This document shows, piece by piece, positions 1-60,625 of a DNA stretch of 64,000 bases (its first letter is position 1; each line of letters begins with the position of its first letter). The DNA comes from Albula goreensis (lineage: Eukaryota; Chordata; Actinopteri; Albuliformes; Albulidae), in NCBI GenBank assembly GCA_022829145.1, contig CM040752.1:29419586-29483585 (forward strand), in the 5' to 3' direction. The translations under genes were made by a program, and so were the position numbers. The notes beneath the pieces are model-generated. The model saw only the letters and a program-made list of their open reading frames with translations. It was not told the DNA's origin and searched no databases.

Positions 1-308
1 ACCCTGACAGCAGAATACAGTGCTCAATGTTGGGCCATGCGGAGGCAATCAATATCTCTGAGTGGGATAAAGTGGGACACCAGCTGCTCACACCTGCACA
101 GGCCGGCCTGCTTCCCGGGGAGGGGGTGCTGGTGCGCCAGTGACTCAGGGACAGGCACAGCTGTGCTGCTGTATCTGCTGGTCCTCACCTGCGCTCAGCA
201 GCACAGGGACAGGCAGGCCACTGAACAGAGCACCACAGTGATTCACTACACCTCAGTATTCTCTATGAGACACGCGATCCATTCTCACCCTGCAGCCGTT
301 ATGGGCTG

Positions 309-534
309 GATCCAATCAAACACACCCAGTCCTTTTCAGGGTACGTGCAATTCAATAAAATGGACGTTAGTGTCTTAAGGGAGTGTGCTATGGAATGTGC
401 TATGCAATTTTTATGAAATGAAAAGAATGCATTCTCAGGGACTTAATCACCCCAAAGATATAACATAATCATAGAAAATTGTTCTTTAATTTTAAGTTTT
501 GCCCCTAAAGAGACTAAGTGCATTTGATTGAATC
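309..534. mobile_element. MITE-like element, family 2, diverged copy
   Basis: The left end (GATCCAATCAAA...AGTCCTTTT) and the reverse complement of the right end (GATTCAATCAAATGCACTTA) are related inverted repeats about 225 bp apart. The left end is also related in direct order to 51717-51770, including the following GCAATTCAAT stretch, and the right end resembles the ends of the palindromic element at 30976-31093. No coding capacity and no clear target-site duplication are seen, so the superfamily is not assigned. Confidence 0.5.
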
Positions 535-552
535 TCACCCAGAGCCTATTAT

Positions 553-585
553 CACCCCCAGGCCTATCTCCACAGCCTGGGGGTG
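553..585. repeat. Perfect 11-bp stem inverted repeat
   Basis: The arm CACCCCCAGGC at 553-563 pairs perfectly with GCCTGGGGGTG at 575-585 around an 11-nt loop. It lies just outside the MITE-like element ending at 534. Function unknown; it could be chance or part of a larger old repeat. Confidence 0.6.
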
Positions 586-1871
586 GACAGTAGGCAGAAC
601 CTAACAACCAAGACATTGCTGCCATCTTGTTTCTGGTCGCTCATAATCGGATGTAACAATATCACCATCAGCTTATGAGCTTGAAACAGAGATATAATAA
701 AATATTCCTTTAAAATGATTATTGCTCTAAGCCAATTTCCTTTTATTTCCCATAATAATCAAGCAATTAATTAACTGAATAGTCAGCTGCACACTGATGT
801 TCTTTCCCAATATCATAATACGCATTTCCTTCTACCCACAAAATCATTGAATTTGTAGTAATGTTAAGTCCCCACTGTCCACAAATTGGGCAATTTTTTA
901 ATTAAAGGTGAGTTCATCTGTGCAGTTTAAAGACAAAGTACTGATTCTCTGATACTAATGTTCCAACTGCTTTGCCTGCTATAGAGCTTTCAATGCTTAA
1001 AACAACTGTGTTGTATTGTTAATGCTCTAACATAAATACGTATTCTTTCTAATGATTCATATTATGAGACAAATAATCTGTCCTATAGCTCAGACAAAAT
1101 AAGAGAAAACAAATCCAGTCACTGATTATTTAAACGAATAGTAGAGACCAGTTTAAGGGCAAAACTTTAACATCCCATATTTCATACCATCGCATCCCAA
1201 TTTAATATCTGTGTCACAGAAGTGTCTTATTCTAAAGAATGTGATTACATGAATGTGATTCACATCAAAGTACATTTCTAGTCATGCAGACATTTAAGTG
1301 TGATGCGGATGTTTTAGAATTTTTCAATCTGAAATGTGGCACCAAATAAGATCAAGGTAAAATCAAATACTCAAACCACACAACAGATGGATGGTAATAT
1401 AGTGCTCTCACTTGTCTGTGCCAAGGCAGACTCTGAACATTGTTAAATGCATACACATATTTGCTCTCCTTAGCCTAGACTGAGTGTATCTGCCGGGGGC
1501 GCAGCCAGTTCAAACTCCCTGAGACAGAGATTCACTTCAGGCCCCATAGCCAGGGGGCTTTCGTGTCCCATAATGCAAAGCAGCCCTATCTCTGTCGCGC
1601 CCACCCTCGAGTGAAAAAAGGCAAGCGTCGCGGAAAGTAGGCAGAAAAACAATCTAAAAGTGACACTTTAGTCTCCTCTGGCATCTGCTGACACTGATCA
1701 ATAACCAGAACAGCACTAACTCACAAGTCAGAGAGTGACATGTATTGGCAGGAATGAAGAGGGAAGAAGCTCAGGTGTATTTGGGGGAGAGATGGGTCAT
1801 TCACCGCTTAAACACAATAACAAAGTTAACCTAACGTGAAGTGGAAGAGAACAAAGGAGGACCAGATGAAC

Positions 1872-1878
<7 letters not shown>

Positions 1879-1957
<79 letters not shown>
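1879..1957. repeat. (TG)n microsatellite, ~79 nt
   Basis: An uninterrupted TG run preceded by a short (AT)n. In the cacna2d3 transcript it reads as CA repeats. It lies about 3 kb from the nearest exon. Confidence 0.97.
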
Positions 1958-1960
<3 letters not shown>

Positions 1961-3011
1961 AACAGCATAAGATATAAAGGCTGCAGTTCATTACAATAGT
2001 GCAAAAACACTAAGGGCAAATTTATGCATACTGTATGGGGAGCCGTGAGTGAACAAGAGTTGCAGTGATGATTGCAGATTCTATACTTACCATGAATGTT
2101 TATGCAAATGAGATACTGCATCAGGCAATCAACTTACATACCCACCACCACAATTCAGCCATTATAAAAACTAGCACGATGTGTCCAAACTAGCAAAGCA
2201 AGTTTAGCTATGATCAGCTAGGTAGGATACTTGCATTTATACATATTTAGAAACTACATCTATCTTCCTAGTGTGGGCCATGCTCTTTTAGCTAGTGAGC
2301 TGTGAGCTAATGCAACGAGATGGCCATGTTTAGAAAGCCAGTTTATAATGTTGTGTGTTGTATGTATTTTGGAGTGTTTCCACTGAAGTTTCTGTGCAGC
2401 ATTGATCGTTGATGGTAATCAAGGTTACTTTTATAATGGACTTTGTCATGTTGTGGCTATAATGGCTATGTAAATGAATATGAATATAAAATGGGCACAG
2501 GAAGATGAAAACAAAGCTAAAGATTCCACCTGAGCTGGCATGTGGAGCAGGGGAGTTGCTGTGGTGAAGCTAATTTTGAACTGAGGGATTTGTAAAGACA
2601 GGTGGTGGAAGGAAGAGTCTCTCTCAATGCACCGAGGGAGCCTGGCCATTGGAGGGAGGGGGTTTTGGAGGTGGATGATGGAGTGAGTGAGTCTTTAAAG
2701 ACCCACTCCAGCCAAAGTTACTTCCTGATATTACTCAAAGACATGCTCATGACACAGAAGCAGAGACTGCTTGGAGAATGACTTGAAAGGGCCCTTAAGG
2801 TTAGGACGATTAGGCACTACAGTGTGCGCCACACACATCTAAGGACTACAACCGCCGAGAAAATACATGGAAATTGGATCGGAATTCTGAAGAAAGTTGC
2901 AGTGAATGTAGTGCACATGCATATTGATTTTTTAGGGGTAATTTAACACATGCAAGCCTTTGATAAATCTGCCCTTTTGTGTCTCCAGTTCTGAGAGCTG
3001 CAGTGCTCCTC

Positions 3012-3197
3012 GATTCAATCAACATTCATCCTTAACATCGACTTAAAGTTAAACACAAGCATTAATTTTTTTATCAAAAAACCATCAGACAAATTTATTT
3101 GGTAATCACTCAAATTGTGAAACTGTGTTTCTGAAGAAAAAAAATATCACTTTAATTTAATTGAGACTCAGAGTTAAGGGCAAATGTTGATTAAATG
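3012..3197. mobile_element. MITE-like element, family 1
   Basis: The left end GATTCAATCAACATTCATCC is followed by TTAAC; the reverse complement of the right end reads TTTAATCAACATTTGCCCTT then AAC. The ends therefore form inverted repeats of about 25 bp, 186 bp apart. The same ends occur at 13902-14097, and the left end at 10133. The interior is AT-rich and non-coding. This fits a small non-autonomous DNA transposon family; the source transposon is not identified. Confidence 0.6.
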
Positions 3198-4985
3198 TAA
3201 GCCACTGAGTTTGGCAGCAGTAATCAATGGCAGACACAGAGACAAGCATAAACAAAATGACTCTCTTTCTGCTGCCAGAATAGAATTTTTAATACATTAA
3301 AACCACGTGAAAGGTAGTGATAAATATTGTCACTTAAAGCTGGAAAATCACACACATCTGTGTGAGACACAGCCACGGTGGGCGTGAATCCAAGGAAGCC
3401 GTCGGAGCAAAACCAGGACCTCAAAAGAATAAAGGGGCTTATGATTTTACTAAGGGAGCTTCAAATGATTCATCTACACTGAAAACTACAGAGTCTAACT
3501 ACCCTCAAACCTTTAATTATCTTTTAAATATATCTAATTTGGGATCCCTAATTAGATCGCAATTAAACGCTCTCTCTGAAGGATTCTGTTGCTTCCTTTC
3601 TGTCTCTCTATCTGCGATACTACAATGGCCTTAATCACTGGCATTCAGGCGATGGGATTCCAGGTCTATTCAAAAGAACATGAGGTTGGAAATGTTTGGC
3701 TCATTTAAATACCCCTCCCCCTTGCATCCCTCGCTCGTACGCAGTGAAACAGCTGTATGAAGGGGCTGGAGCTGTGAGCAGCAGAAATGGAGAGGTTGTC
3801 GGTGAGGATATCCACAGAGATTTGGGAATCATGCTGAAGACTACCTTTGCCACGGTGGGACCGCGGCGTCCCTTCTGGGGGTACAGTAAGTTCCCTCACT
3901 GTCAGCGGAACTCGCCGGAAAACTGCTCCGCTCGCTCAGAACAGCCCAGAGAGGAAATGGCCCTCATTCGTCATGCGGTTTTAGGACAGTGTCACCTGCA
4001 GTTTTACATGCTACTCCCCACAAACAGCTCACAGAACTCACTAAGGCATTAAAATGCCATCTAACTGGGCCACAAGAGTGAGATGCTACAGCAAGTAGAA
4101 TCACACTGACTTTTTCCATTCATAAGAGACTGACAAATGCTGATGAAATAAAATCAGATTTTTTTTATTGCCATACAGTCCACTCTTGCCTTTAGATAAT
4201 ACCAGAATAAACACCTAATTCACCTTCACAAAGCACACCAGTAACACTCTTTCATGTCCAGTCTTTTCAGATAAACATCTGATAAAGTGCATCTTGCTGC
4301 TATGAAAAGACCTTGGAGGGCTCAGGAAGTCTGAGTGTGACAGAGTATTGAAAGGGGAGTGTTTATCAGCATAATAACACAGAGTTGGACAACACAGAGG
4401 ACAAGCTATCCAGATGGATGTCCAATACAAGATGACACACACCATGGTGCACACCAGGCAGATATGGATGACCTAGAATGTGTTTAGAAAGAGCTGAAAT
4501 GTGGTGCCATTATTTCTTATGGCATCTATTCATACTGAGTTTTCATATTTTGTTTCCAGACATTGTGCATACAACTAAAATACTAGACAAGAAAATAATT
4601 CTATTATGTATTTTTAAAATAAACCTTTTCAAACAGACATTTTAACCTCAAAATGTCAAAATCAGAGGCAGGGCGGGATTTCTATGCCTGCCGCTCTTCA
4701 GAACTGCTGATTGTTGGCGCATTTGTTCCAGGACATGGTGTATGAAAAAAACTGTGATCACTGTTGTTTTAAATAGAAGAATGATTCATGAATTTAACTA
4801 CAGTTATTAAAAAAATAGTCAACACCTTTCACATATCACTTACTGCTTCAGAATTCATAAAATGCCTCTAAAACACATTTATTTATAATTTCCTTTCTTC
4901 CCAATAAGTACATAGTGATAATGCAGACTTTAAAGAAATGGTGTATTGTGATGTCATAGAAAAACATGTATGAATGAGAGATTAC

Positions 4986-51071
<46,086 letters not shown>

Positions 51072-51716
51072 CTGAAAACAAAGAACAAAAGTACAGATAT
51101 AAGCAACATGGGTAACATAATAAAATGCACAGTCACATGACAAAAAAATCATGCAATGATCTGTCATGACATTGTGCACTTAACCAGAGTTATAACTGCA
51201 TAAAACCAGTGGAATAATAAGTGAAATGTCCTTAAAATAATTTGGAAATCACTTATCAGTACTTCACTATACAAATAACAACAAGCTACATATAACAATA
51301 AGTGCCAGAATATAATACAGGCTATTCGACAAACTGGGCTTGAAGTGGTGGAAAGCTCAGAGGGGAGGCAGAAAAGCCAGGTCGAAAACATCTCAGCTCT
51401 CGATACACTGCTTCTATCAGGTACAATGGAGACCTGCGTAATTCAACCCTCAGTGCTTTCAGTGGCAGAAGCATTCTTTCTGGGACCATCCGAAGGCTCA
51501 CCTGCTAAATCCTTATCACTCCCTTAATCCAGGAGAGCAATCTCTCCTTGGTGTCATTAATCACTGAGAAAAGAGCAAACCTTAGCATTGCGGGTCACTC
51601 TCCAAAACAGTCTCTGCCCCTGTAATGCAGGGGGCAGAAGAAAGAGACCAGGGCAGGGGTTTGCAGTGAGGAGGCACAGATCGTTGAGTTATTTATTAAC
51701 TTGCAAATAGGGACTA

Positions 51717-51770
51717 GATTCAATCAAATGACCTTAGTCCCTTTAAAGGCATATGCAATTCAATCAAAAC
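51717..51770 (+). mobile_element. MITE-like left end, family 2, fragment
   Basis: GATTCAATCAAATGACCTTA then GTCCCTTTAAAGGCATATGC and AATTCAATCAAAA aligns with the left end at 309. No right end was found within 300 bases, so this is a fragment. Confidence 0.45.
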
Positions 51771-54700
51771 AGACTTGATACATTTGAGTTAACTCCTGCC
51801 CTATATAATTGAGACATTTTAGCCTACCTGTCCACAGGATATAGGAGGTTGTCAATATTACCCAAAGAAATGGTGAGACAATGTTGTCACTTACATATGC
51901 CATGACATATACCCTATATCTTCTATGATGGTGGAACAAGGGCATGTTTTGTTGAAACACAAATGTAGATGAAGATCTTGATATTTTGTTGCCCATTGGA
52001 TCGCCAGATGAAAACAGATGCAGTAGTTCCAGGCTGCAATGGTTTGCCCATGTTTGTATGGCAGGATGACAAACAGCACAGTGGATCAGTGCTAAGTCAT
52101 ACTGTGAGCCTGTCATGTGCTTACGTAACTAACCTGATTTTGAGGTAAGACGTGTTTCATGGTAGATGGATAACAAAGAGCCAGTAAAACATGGTGGTGT
52201 GTACATTTATTATTGAGGCCCACTGGAGAATTTTCTTGCTCTGACCAGCAGCTTCCAAGCACCAATCAACCTCCACATTCATAAAATCATAATTATTTAG
52301 CAGCAAATTATTAGTTAGAAGTAAGTGATCACTGGGGTATGAGCAAATCATACCCTTGAAGATGTGTAACATTAAAGCACAAGAAAGACAGCAGTTTGTG
52401 CATGAAAAGCTGAACATCATGGGACCAAATAGCTTTAAGAATCAGCCATAGTCCAATTCCACAAAATACTTCCATACAAAAATCTGTCGTGTGCACAAAT
52501 TGGAAGCCATTGCTTGCCAACAACCTTTGTTGGTGACCTGAATGCTTTGCTCATCATACCAGCCAGGTCATCACAGGGTCGGCAAGCCGCTACCCCCTGC
52601 TGAAGCGCAGAATGTCACGAGGCAAGCAGAAACCACACTGCCTTAGCTTCGCTGCTAATTCACTACATCCAGAGGGGAACAGAGACGCCAGCTCTGTAAA
52701 TATAAACCAATTCTTAATGCAAGATTTTTCCAATACCACCACACATGGGACGGCCCACAAGATAGTTATTTTTAGCCATTTAGCCACATAATGTGGGAGC
52801 TATTTATAGCATCTCTGCCTGGTTAAATATAGCTGAGTCAACAGAAGACAGAAATCGAGGAGGACCTCACTGAGTACAAACAGTGGGAAAAATAAAGGCT
52901 ATGACTACTGCATGTTTCCACCACTCAACAGAGAGATTTGAATAAGAAGTCTTTATCAATCTACCGCTGCTAGGAACTATACCAATATCAGAGCCAGCCA
53001 GAAGGCCATTTATTGAGTTCATGACCCATGGTCCAAAGCTCCACAGTTCTTATGCAGAGGAGCTTCAATAAGGATAGCACAGGGTTAGCCCATCATTGAA
53101 GCTTTAGCCAGGCTCCATACACCCCCAAGCAAACCGCAGAGTGAAGCACCTGCCTGAGTTCCTTCAGTCATTCTCAGAGAGGTTTTTCTATTTGGGAGGC
53201 AGGTAACCTTCATTAATTCCCCCACGTGTCTGATCCGCCCGTTCCTTTATCATTTCAACGAGGCAGGCAACACACCAATAAAGCCATCAATTACACAGGC
53301 GACAAGCCACGTATCAGTTCAATTAATCTCTGCTGATTAGCCCCGTTATTAGGCCTTTATCAGGGAAAGTGCTGACACGGAAGGCAAGGTAGTTTGCCAT
53401 GGTGATCCCAAAGCTCCTCTAATCGTGAAAACAAAATGTTTCTTGAACTTCCCATAAAGAACTACCAAAGGTCAGGTTAAACTTTGTTCTGTATTGTCAG
53501 ACGCATGACCTAGGTCTTTGCCGTTTGTTTGTAATAATGTGCAGAGACTTTGATGCAAATGGACAAAGTTTAGGTGGAGTTGGTTGAGACTGAAATGCTT
53601 GTCAATTTAGGCAATTCCACCATTTTAACCAGAATAGGAGGTAATAATCTTTAACATGTATAAAAGAAAACTGTCTTGTTTCCGGAATTTTAATCACACT
53701 AATTTGTCAAACTGAAGTTCTTTAAATTACAGTTGTATGTAGGTAACCTCCTCTGCGTAAACAGAGACCTGAAATAACACGACTACACCAGGATGTACTC
53801 TTGAAATGGTACTTTTGTTCCTGAATAAGTTCAAAGGGAATGCTGTGCAGATTCACTGATCTTCATACCATCTGGATGGTCTAACAGCTGACAGGGATGA
53901 TTAGCTTAATGCATCCTTATAATATAAACATTAGCGGATCTACCCGGCTCATCCTTTGAACTGATGGCTCTGAACAAGCAGAATTTGACAGCTAAACTAC
54001 AATCCTGCCCAGTGGTGATGGGTAATGTAGCATTCTTTTGAATGATCATGTTAAGCGTGTCCCCAAACAGTGCTTTCGGTACTTGTGCACCCTCCAGTAT
54101 CTGCACAGTTTGACGGGGTCTGCACTTCATGGAGTGCTGAGAGCTAAGGGTTCCATCTGAGATACTGTGGCAGTCGTTTGGCTCATAAGATGCTTGGTGC
54201 CATAAAGAATGAAAAGGGAATGAGAACATGGTGTTCTGTTAAAATTACACCTGGCATGGCTATATAAAGGATTAAAAATCATGGGGAAAAGTTTGTTCAA
54301 ACATACAGCAACATGCATTTGTGAGGCATCCCTCTTAAAGCTATTTACCTGGTTCGTGCTTTGCATGGCCAAATAAATACTTTCCCTAAGGTTTGTTTGC
54401 ATGTGCTTACTGTAAATTTAGATAAAAATTTCATTTCATGCTCCAATTGAATATTCATTTTAAATGATTATTTAAGGATAACCTACTGATAACGTTCCAG
54501 ATGCCCTTTAAATAAGTCCCGATTAAAGTTTCATACTCCAAAAAAAAATAAGTAGCATGTGACCACAAAAAAGAGGCACCCTCCTTAAAAAGAAAAGAAA
54601 TGTAAATGTTTTATGGGACAAAACAAAGAGTTTAATTTGTTTACCTTGTGAGGGGAAATTGCTTAGCTTGTTGTCTTCAAAATAACACATGCCTTCCAGT

Positions 54701-56082
54701 TAAAAACCATTAAAAAATGTAAATTCACAGATGGTTTTTGCCTCAGACCTTTAGATGGATTTACTTAAATTCTTCCCGGGGAAAACAGTTTCCCTACAAA
54801 TAATCAAGAAATAAAATATTAAAACATCCAAGTAGAAGAAGCAATAATTTGAACAAAATTCTGCTGATATTCCCGTTAAACACTAACAGCAGTGCACATG
54901 GAATTTGTTATAGCGATACGGGGTCTTCTTCTCAGTATGGCTGAGGGAAGCACTTGCAGCAGAATATCATGGTTATAAATCCATTAGACAGCTTCAGAGG
55001 ACATCAAATTAACAGTTTTGATGCCACTACAGTTTGAGAGCCTTTTGGGGGTTCAGAATGTGGGTGTTAGTAGTAGTACCAATAATGCAGGAGTGAGGTT
55101 GAATTGAACCAAATGGAACCAAATATCATATCCGAGACCAACTGATTTGGACCAATGATTGCGCTTGGCTCTGGACACAAAACTATTTTTGATTGGTTCA
55201 AACAAGTCCATGACTGACAGTTGAGTGTAGCCCCACCCATACCGGCATTCATACTACTGCATTGCCCTATCACTAGGTAATAGCACAGGCACAGTTTTGG
55301 CTTCAAGTTTTCTCATGCTAACAATTGACCCGGATCTGTCCTCATAGCCTTTATGGTTGCTTGTTTTCAGTTTCAGGTGTAAGTCTCTGTCTTCTCTCTT
55401 TGCGTCAATTGCTTGGCTGAGGTTCTGGTGATGTTGGGTTCTTATTATACTAGCCGCAACCCTCAAAATACTGGGAAAGTCCTGGGTAAGTGCTGCTCAA
55501 TTTGAGATTTCAGAGTTGAGTGTGGGCTCTTGAGAATGGGGAAGTTATTCTAGCTTTATGATATATCTAGCTTTCTAAGGGAAATCACAGCCTTCAAATG
55601 TTCTAACTTGCCACTGAAGCAGAATTTAACTATATAGGCAAGACCTCAGAACCCCACACCTTGGGATTACTGTTGAGGCAGTCAAAAATATCCCTCAATT
55701 TAAAACGGCACCTGGCCCAGGTTTCCAGGCAGCTGGTCTGCTCTGGTCAGGTCAGGTGGGCTATATTGGATCACAGTAGTCTCCATCCTCTTTCTTACGC
55801 TACACTCATTTAGGGGAATGGTGATGATACAGGATTCTGCTAAGAGGGATGTGCTGTCATGCTCAAATCCAACTCCTGTGTGCCGAGGAGTCTGAGCCCG
55901 GCAATGAAAGGTCTGTCTGTCAATTTCCCCCCATCTGGAAAGGCCAGACCTGGCAGTGACCTTTATCAAACCGGCTCCAGCTGTAACCCAGCGACTCATC
56001 TGACTGTTCAGGTATCGTCCTTTTGGAAATGAGTGTGTCTGTGCTTTCAATCCCCCTGTTATAACTGCTATTCCTATCAATG

Positions 56083-56197
56083 ACAACAACACAACAACAA
56101 CAACAACAACACAGTTATTCCACATACAAGGTCCATTATTATTGTTGTTGTTGTTGTTATTGGTGATGTTGTTGATGTTATTGTTGTTTTTATTATT

Positions 56198-56228
<31 letters not shown>
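56083..56228. repeat. Paired (AAC)n and (GTT)n trinucleotide repeats
   Basis: An AAC run at 56083-56112 is followed by TTG/TTA-type runs at about 56140-56160 and 56195-56228. The two kinds are complementary and inverted, so a single strand could fold back. Confidence 0.85.
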
Positions 56229-56229
<1 letters not shown>

Positions 56230-59200
56230 GATCGCTGTTTTTGGATTATCATTATCATGTGTTTGGGAAAAGGTATAAAAAATCAAATGGAGTCCTCAGT
56301 TAGAGTAATGTTTTTCCTTAATTAACTGTCAGCACATGCAATGTTATCTTTAATTAACTTCCTGAATAAATAAGCACACTGTTTTATCTGAACAAATGAA
56401 TGGACATCCTCTCACCACTGGATTTATCTTCTATTATCTCTCACTTACAGCTCTCTCCCCCCTCCTTCCCTCTATCTGTCTCTCCCCTCTCTTTCTCTTT
56501 TTTCTCTCTCTCTTAATCTGAATGGATGCATCATACATGCACACGTTTGTGTGACTAAGGAAAATATCTGCCCTTTGAATTCATGAGATGCCCTTTTGAA
56601 TACATTTTAGGCACCAAATTATACCTCTGCAACAATAGCCGTGCTCATGATGCTACCCTTGCCTGTTTTATTTACATGTATGACCTTTATATGAGAATAT
56701 TCAGCATGGTACCTACGTGGTACACACGTATACTCGGAAACATGGACGCATCTGTTCATCCATTACATATACAGGAAAGACAAGGTGTAGCACTTGAGAG
56801 AAGATGGGAAAATATTCCAACAGTACTGAAGAGAAAGCCTTTAGGGCCAGGTGTATGCAGCTGGAGGTAAATGACTGAGTAGCGGCTCATGAGATAGCAT
56901 GGCAGAGCTTATAGACTGAAACATGCAGCCATTACACATAAGCCTGGCTCAAAATCCAACTTCTGACACTTAATACTATGCCTGAGTGATTATCCGACAT
57001 TGAAGAGGGAAACTCGAAACTCAGCACAACTGCTCAAACTTGTCCGTTATGCAAAAGGCAGAACTCGTTACTGCTTAAGATATTAAACCAGTCAGCGAGA
57101 CACTTCCACCCTTTGTGATGCTCCTCAGATTTTATGGTTCTCCATTTTTATGGACTGTTTTATGAGCCCTTGATATGTGGTCTTTACAGATGTCTGAATG
57201 AAAAGAAGAAGGAATCCCAGGACCTGTTCTACATACATTTATATCCATCACAGGAGACACAGCTGTGCAAAACTACAGCAGATATTAAGATGGAAAGGTA
57301 AAATGTTTCATTTTGTTGCTCATTGTTATCATGGAGAATTTTCACTGAACTAAACAGAAAGGCATTTTCTATGCAACATCTGGTTTAGTGTAATGAAGCT
57401 ACAATCTCCCTGAGAAAATGAGGCAGGTCAGCCATAGAGGAGAGATGATGAAAGCAGAGCACCTACAACACCTTTTCAACTCCCTTTCTCTTTTCTGGCA
57501 TGAAGTTCCTTATTTGCATCAGAAACTTGCCGATGCAATAAAAATAAGATGTGAATGGTTATATCAAATAATATTTTTCACACATATACAATGGCTTGAG
57601 AAAAATAATAAAATTAGATTTTTTTGGTGAAAAGATTTGAGCCGATGTCCCTGTGACTTACTGCAATAATGTAGTATTCTATGTAAAATAAATTATAGTT
57701 ACTTCTGTGGTTTAACATGTGCCTATTCTTATGGGCCAGCCTGAATTAGCTGACCAAACCGATCGGACTTCTTAATTGGGTCCATTGTGGGCTTCCTATC
57801 AGGTCTACAAAAGGCAAGTGTGAAAAAGCCCAAAGAAAGGCTTCATGAGTGCTTTTAGAAATCTAGACAATTCTATTACCCCAACTCTTAAAGTATTGCT
57901 TCAGTCAGTGACCTAATGTTCTGTAAAAGAGTGCCATGGGGACAAGTATAAAATGAGATCGTAATTGCGACATGCACCTTATGGGGGATTTCTATTAATT
58001 CTACTGGGTTCACAGTCAGGCAGACTAACACAAAAAAACTTTGGATAAGATTAGTCTCTTTGATTCATCACTGATTATGGTAAGGTAATAACTCAGCAAA
58101 AGGTTAAAGCTTGTACAGCAGCAGAAACAATGAGACTGAGTTATTGGAGAAAAATCCTACAAAATTCATAGAGCAACTGTCACAAATAAATGTATGCAAA
58201 TCTGAAAGAAAATTATTCAAAGTGAAGGCACTACTCTTGTAATTCGGATGGCAGAAAATGGAATCCCACCAGAAAACAAAAGAGGGAAATAATGACAGCA
58301 GAATTCTTTTAACACAATGGATATGAATTAATACCACCCCCACCCCCCACCTGACCCCCATTAACAACTGGATAGAGATAAAACAAATAGCAGTGGAGCA
58401 GCAGGAAGAGACATTTTCCATTGCCTGGAGATGATGTTTTATTCTTTCTTTTCTTTAGAGATGCGTTTCCAAGACAAAATCCAGTTAACAATGCTGTCAA
58501 AGGAGAGAGCTTACAGACTGAGAAAAGCATCTTGGCCTAATACCATGCTAACAGAGCCAAGCGTTCACCGGGATTTACACACCCGTTGGCTTATGCCAAT
58601 TTACTCCCCTCTCCCACCCCCAGTCAGACTATCTGCTGCACACAAGCCGATACAGGGCAATTCGTGACACACACTTCGTCACATTCGTCCACACGCTTCA
58701 AAATGCGTTTGGTCCATCGCTTTCCCATACTTATATTCCCATCTTGAAGAAAAGCGACCAAAGGCTTTCTGTTCCTGGAGCCCAGACAGTATCACATCAA
58801 TGCGACTGATCTGTCCTGAGATCCCGCCAATATTTTTTTTTCCCCACTGAGCAATAATTCAGTTGATTTGACAAAGCAAGATTTAATATTTTATGGTGTG
58901 GAAAATAAAGCTTTGAAGTATTATTGCATTTTGAAGTAATAATCACAGTCTCTAAGGTTGCAGAGGAGCAGAAACCAAGGCTTTATCTAAAGGGTAATGA
59001 TTTCCATTGTCAGTATAATCGGAATGTCGAACAAAGTGGAGCTACCAGTAAAACTTAAATTACAGGCCTTCTCTGACGTCTACCAATCAGTGAGGTCAGT
59101 TTGGTGCAAGAGTTGGATGCAAAAAGTGAACACAATTTCAGGGGTGAAATTAATATATATAAAAGGATTTTGTTCTTAAATCATTTTCTCTTTCCACATT

Positions 59201-60625
59201 GTAAATTTATGTCAATTATTCTAATTTTATTTAATGTATTCTAATTTCATTCAAATGTATTAATGTATTCCTCAAATACACCCAGAATTATTGCTGTTGC
59301 GGTTTCTATGTTGAATCCATTCTTTTGTGTAGTATGTACATGATTTGTGTATTAAAATGCTCACTGGGTACTCATATTGAGCAGCTTTACTTTTTACAAA
59401 TTACATAAGTCATAAATTATGTAACACACAGGGCACAGGTGATAGGGCTAATCAGTTCATAAAAATGATACATTTTGAGTTAATAGAGGTCTCAATGTTA
59501 AAAATTAAGCTCAAAAGTTCTGATACAGTTTTTGCCAATGCAATGTATTAACTGTGTGTTCATATGACTATTATAGATGTACTACACTAGATGTACACAT
59601 GGAAAATAATCAGAAGGGTTAAGGTCAATCATGGTCTTTTCTGAGTGATCTAAAAATGCTAAAAAAAAAAAAAAAAAGATATTCCATCAAATACTACAAA
59701 CATAATCAAAGGCGGTGTAATAGTAAATGTTTTAGATAATCAGTCTAAATAAAATTCCACTACAACCAAAGCCATTCAAAATACAATTATTTAAATATTA
59801 TTAGCTTTCACTTTTTAAGACTTGAACACTGATATTTGCTAGTCCATTGTCATTTAGAAAAATAATGTTTGGTTTAAATAATATATATTTTATTTTCTTT
59901 AAAGTCAGAAGATTACTGACATCATTAAAAACCAGGAAGTGGCTAAGCAAACTACGCATATTACTGAGAAAACAGTGCCCTTATCAATAATTGTAAATAG
60001 GCAAAAATATACAATGCTAAATTTTAAAAATCTAATAATGTGTAAAACTACACATTATGAAGCTCGACGTCGATGGGGTTCATATATTTGCTGGAGGTAT
60101 GTTTTCCAGGTTGTTTCATGAAATGAATGGAGGGGAATGGGGGAGATTGAGGCCTAAGCGGACTTAAAATATTCGCTTTGTTCAGATCAGAGGGTGAACA
60201 GAGAGATTCCACCTCGTTTGTGAAGACACACCAGAGGTAAAGTTAATAATAGAGCTCAAGTCTTGAAAAAGTGAAATGCCCCTTTTAAAGAGTGGAACTA
60301 AGTGCCAAATTTATTAAGTGACATTTAAACACTTCCAGTACGCCACTACTTTGCTCCCCTGGGAACAAATATGACAGATGGTGGTGCTGTCTGACACCAC
60401 TTCTCTCTGTGACAAACTTCTTCTTAAGTTATATGTAAAAAAGAAAATAAAAAAGCAAAGAGTACGCAGCTGTGCTTAATTTAATTGCAAAGCTGTTTGT
60501 CTCAGAAGCCTCTCTTACATCGCTCAGAAACTTACCTCTTTGCCGCTGAATTTTGAAGCAAAAGAAAACGCAAAAAAAAAGGAAGTGTTGTGAAGATGTT
60601 TTGCCCACTATATAGATATTTTAAC

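Larger units (their letters stand above)
1..4985 (-). other. Partial intron downstream of exon l
   Basis: This is AT-rich intron with no recognisable exon. It holds two short inverted-repeat elements (309-534 and 3012-3197), an 11-bp stem hairpin at 553-585, and a long TG tract at 1879-1957. GC-richer patches at 1490-1640 and 3720-3960 have open frames in both strands but no family resemblance or splice context. The intron continues past position 1. Confidence 0.8.

Noticed and set aside
1797-2121. Long His/Thr open frames on the minus strand
   Set aside because: They are translations of the TG microsatellite; the same holds near 8000-8360, 27308-27806, 34021-34606, 35993-36232 and 36575-36968.
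3696-4052. 118-codon plus-strand frame
   Set aside because: No domain recognised, no conserved splice context; treated as chance.
1-4985. Search for the next exon (human YEEGKKRRKPNYSS...)
   Set aside because: No matching minus-strand sequence seen; the exon is taken to lie before position 1.
51760-52116. Possible decayed Tc1/mariner transposase (FVFQQNMPLFHHH resembles FQQDNAP...)
   Set aside because: The resemblance is limited to a few residues, the catalytic D context is missing, and no flanking inverted ends or other transposase motifs were found.
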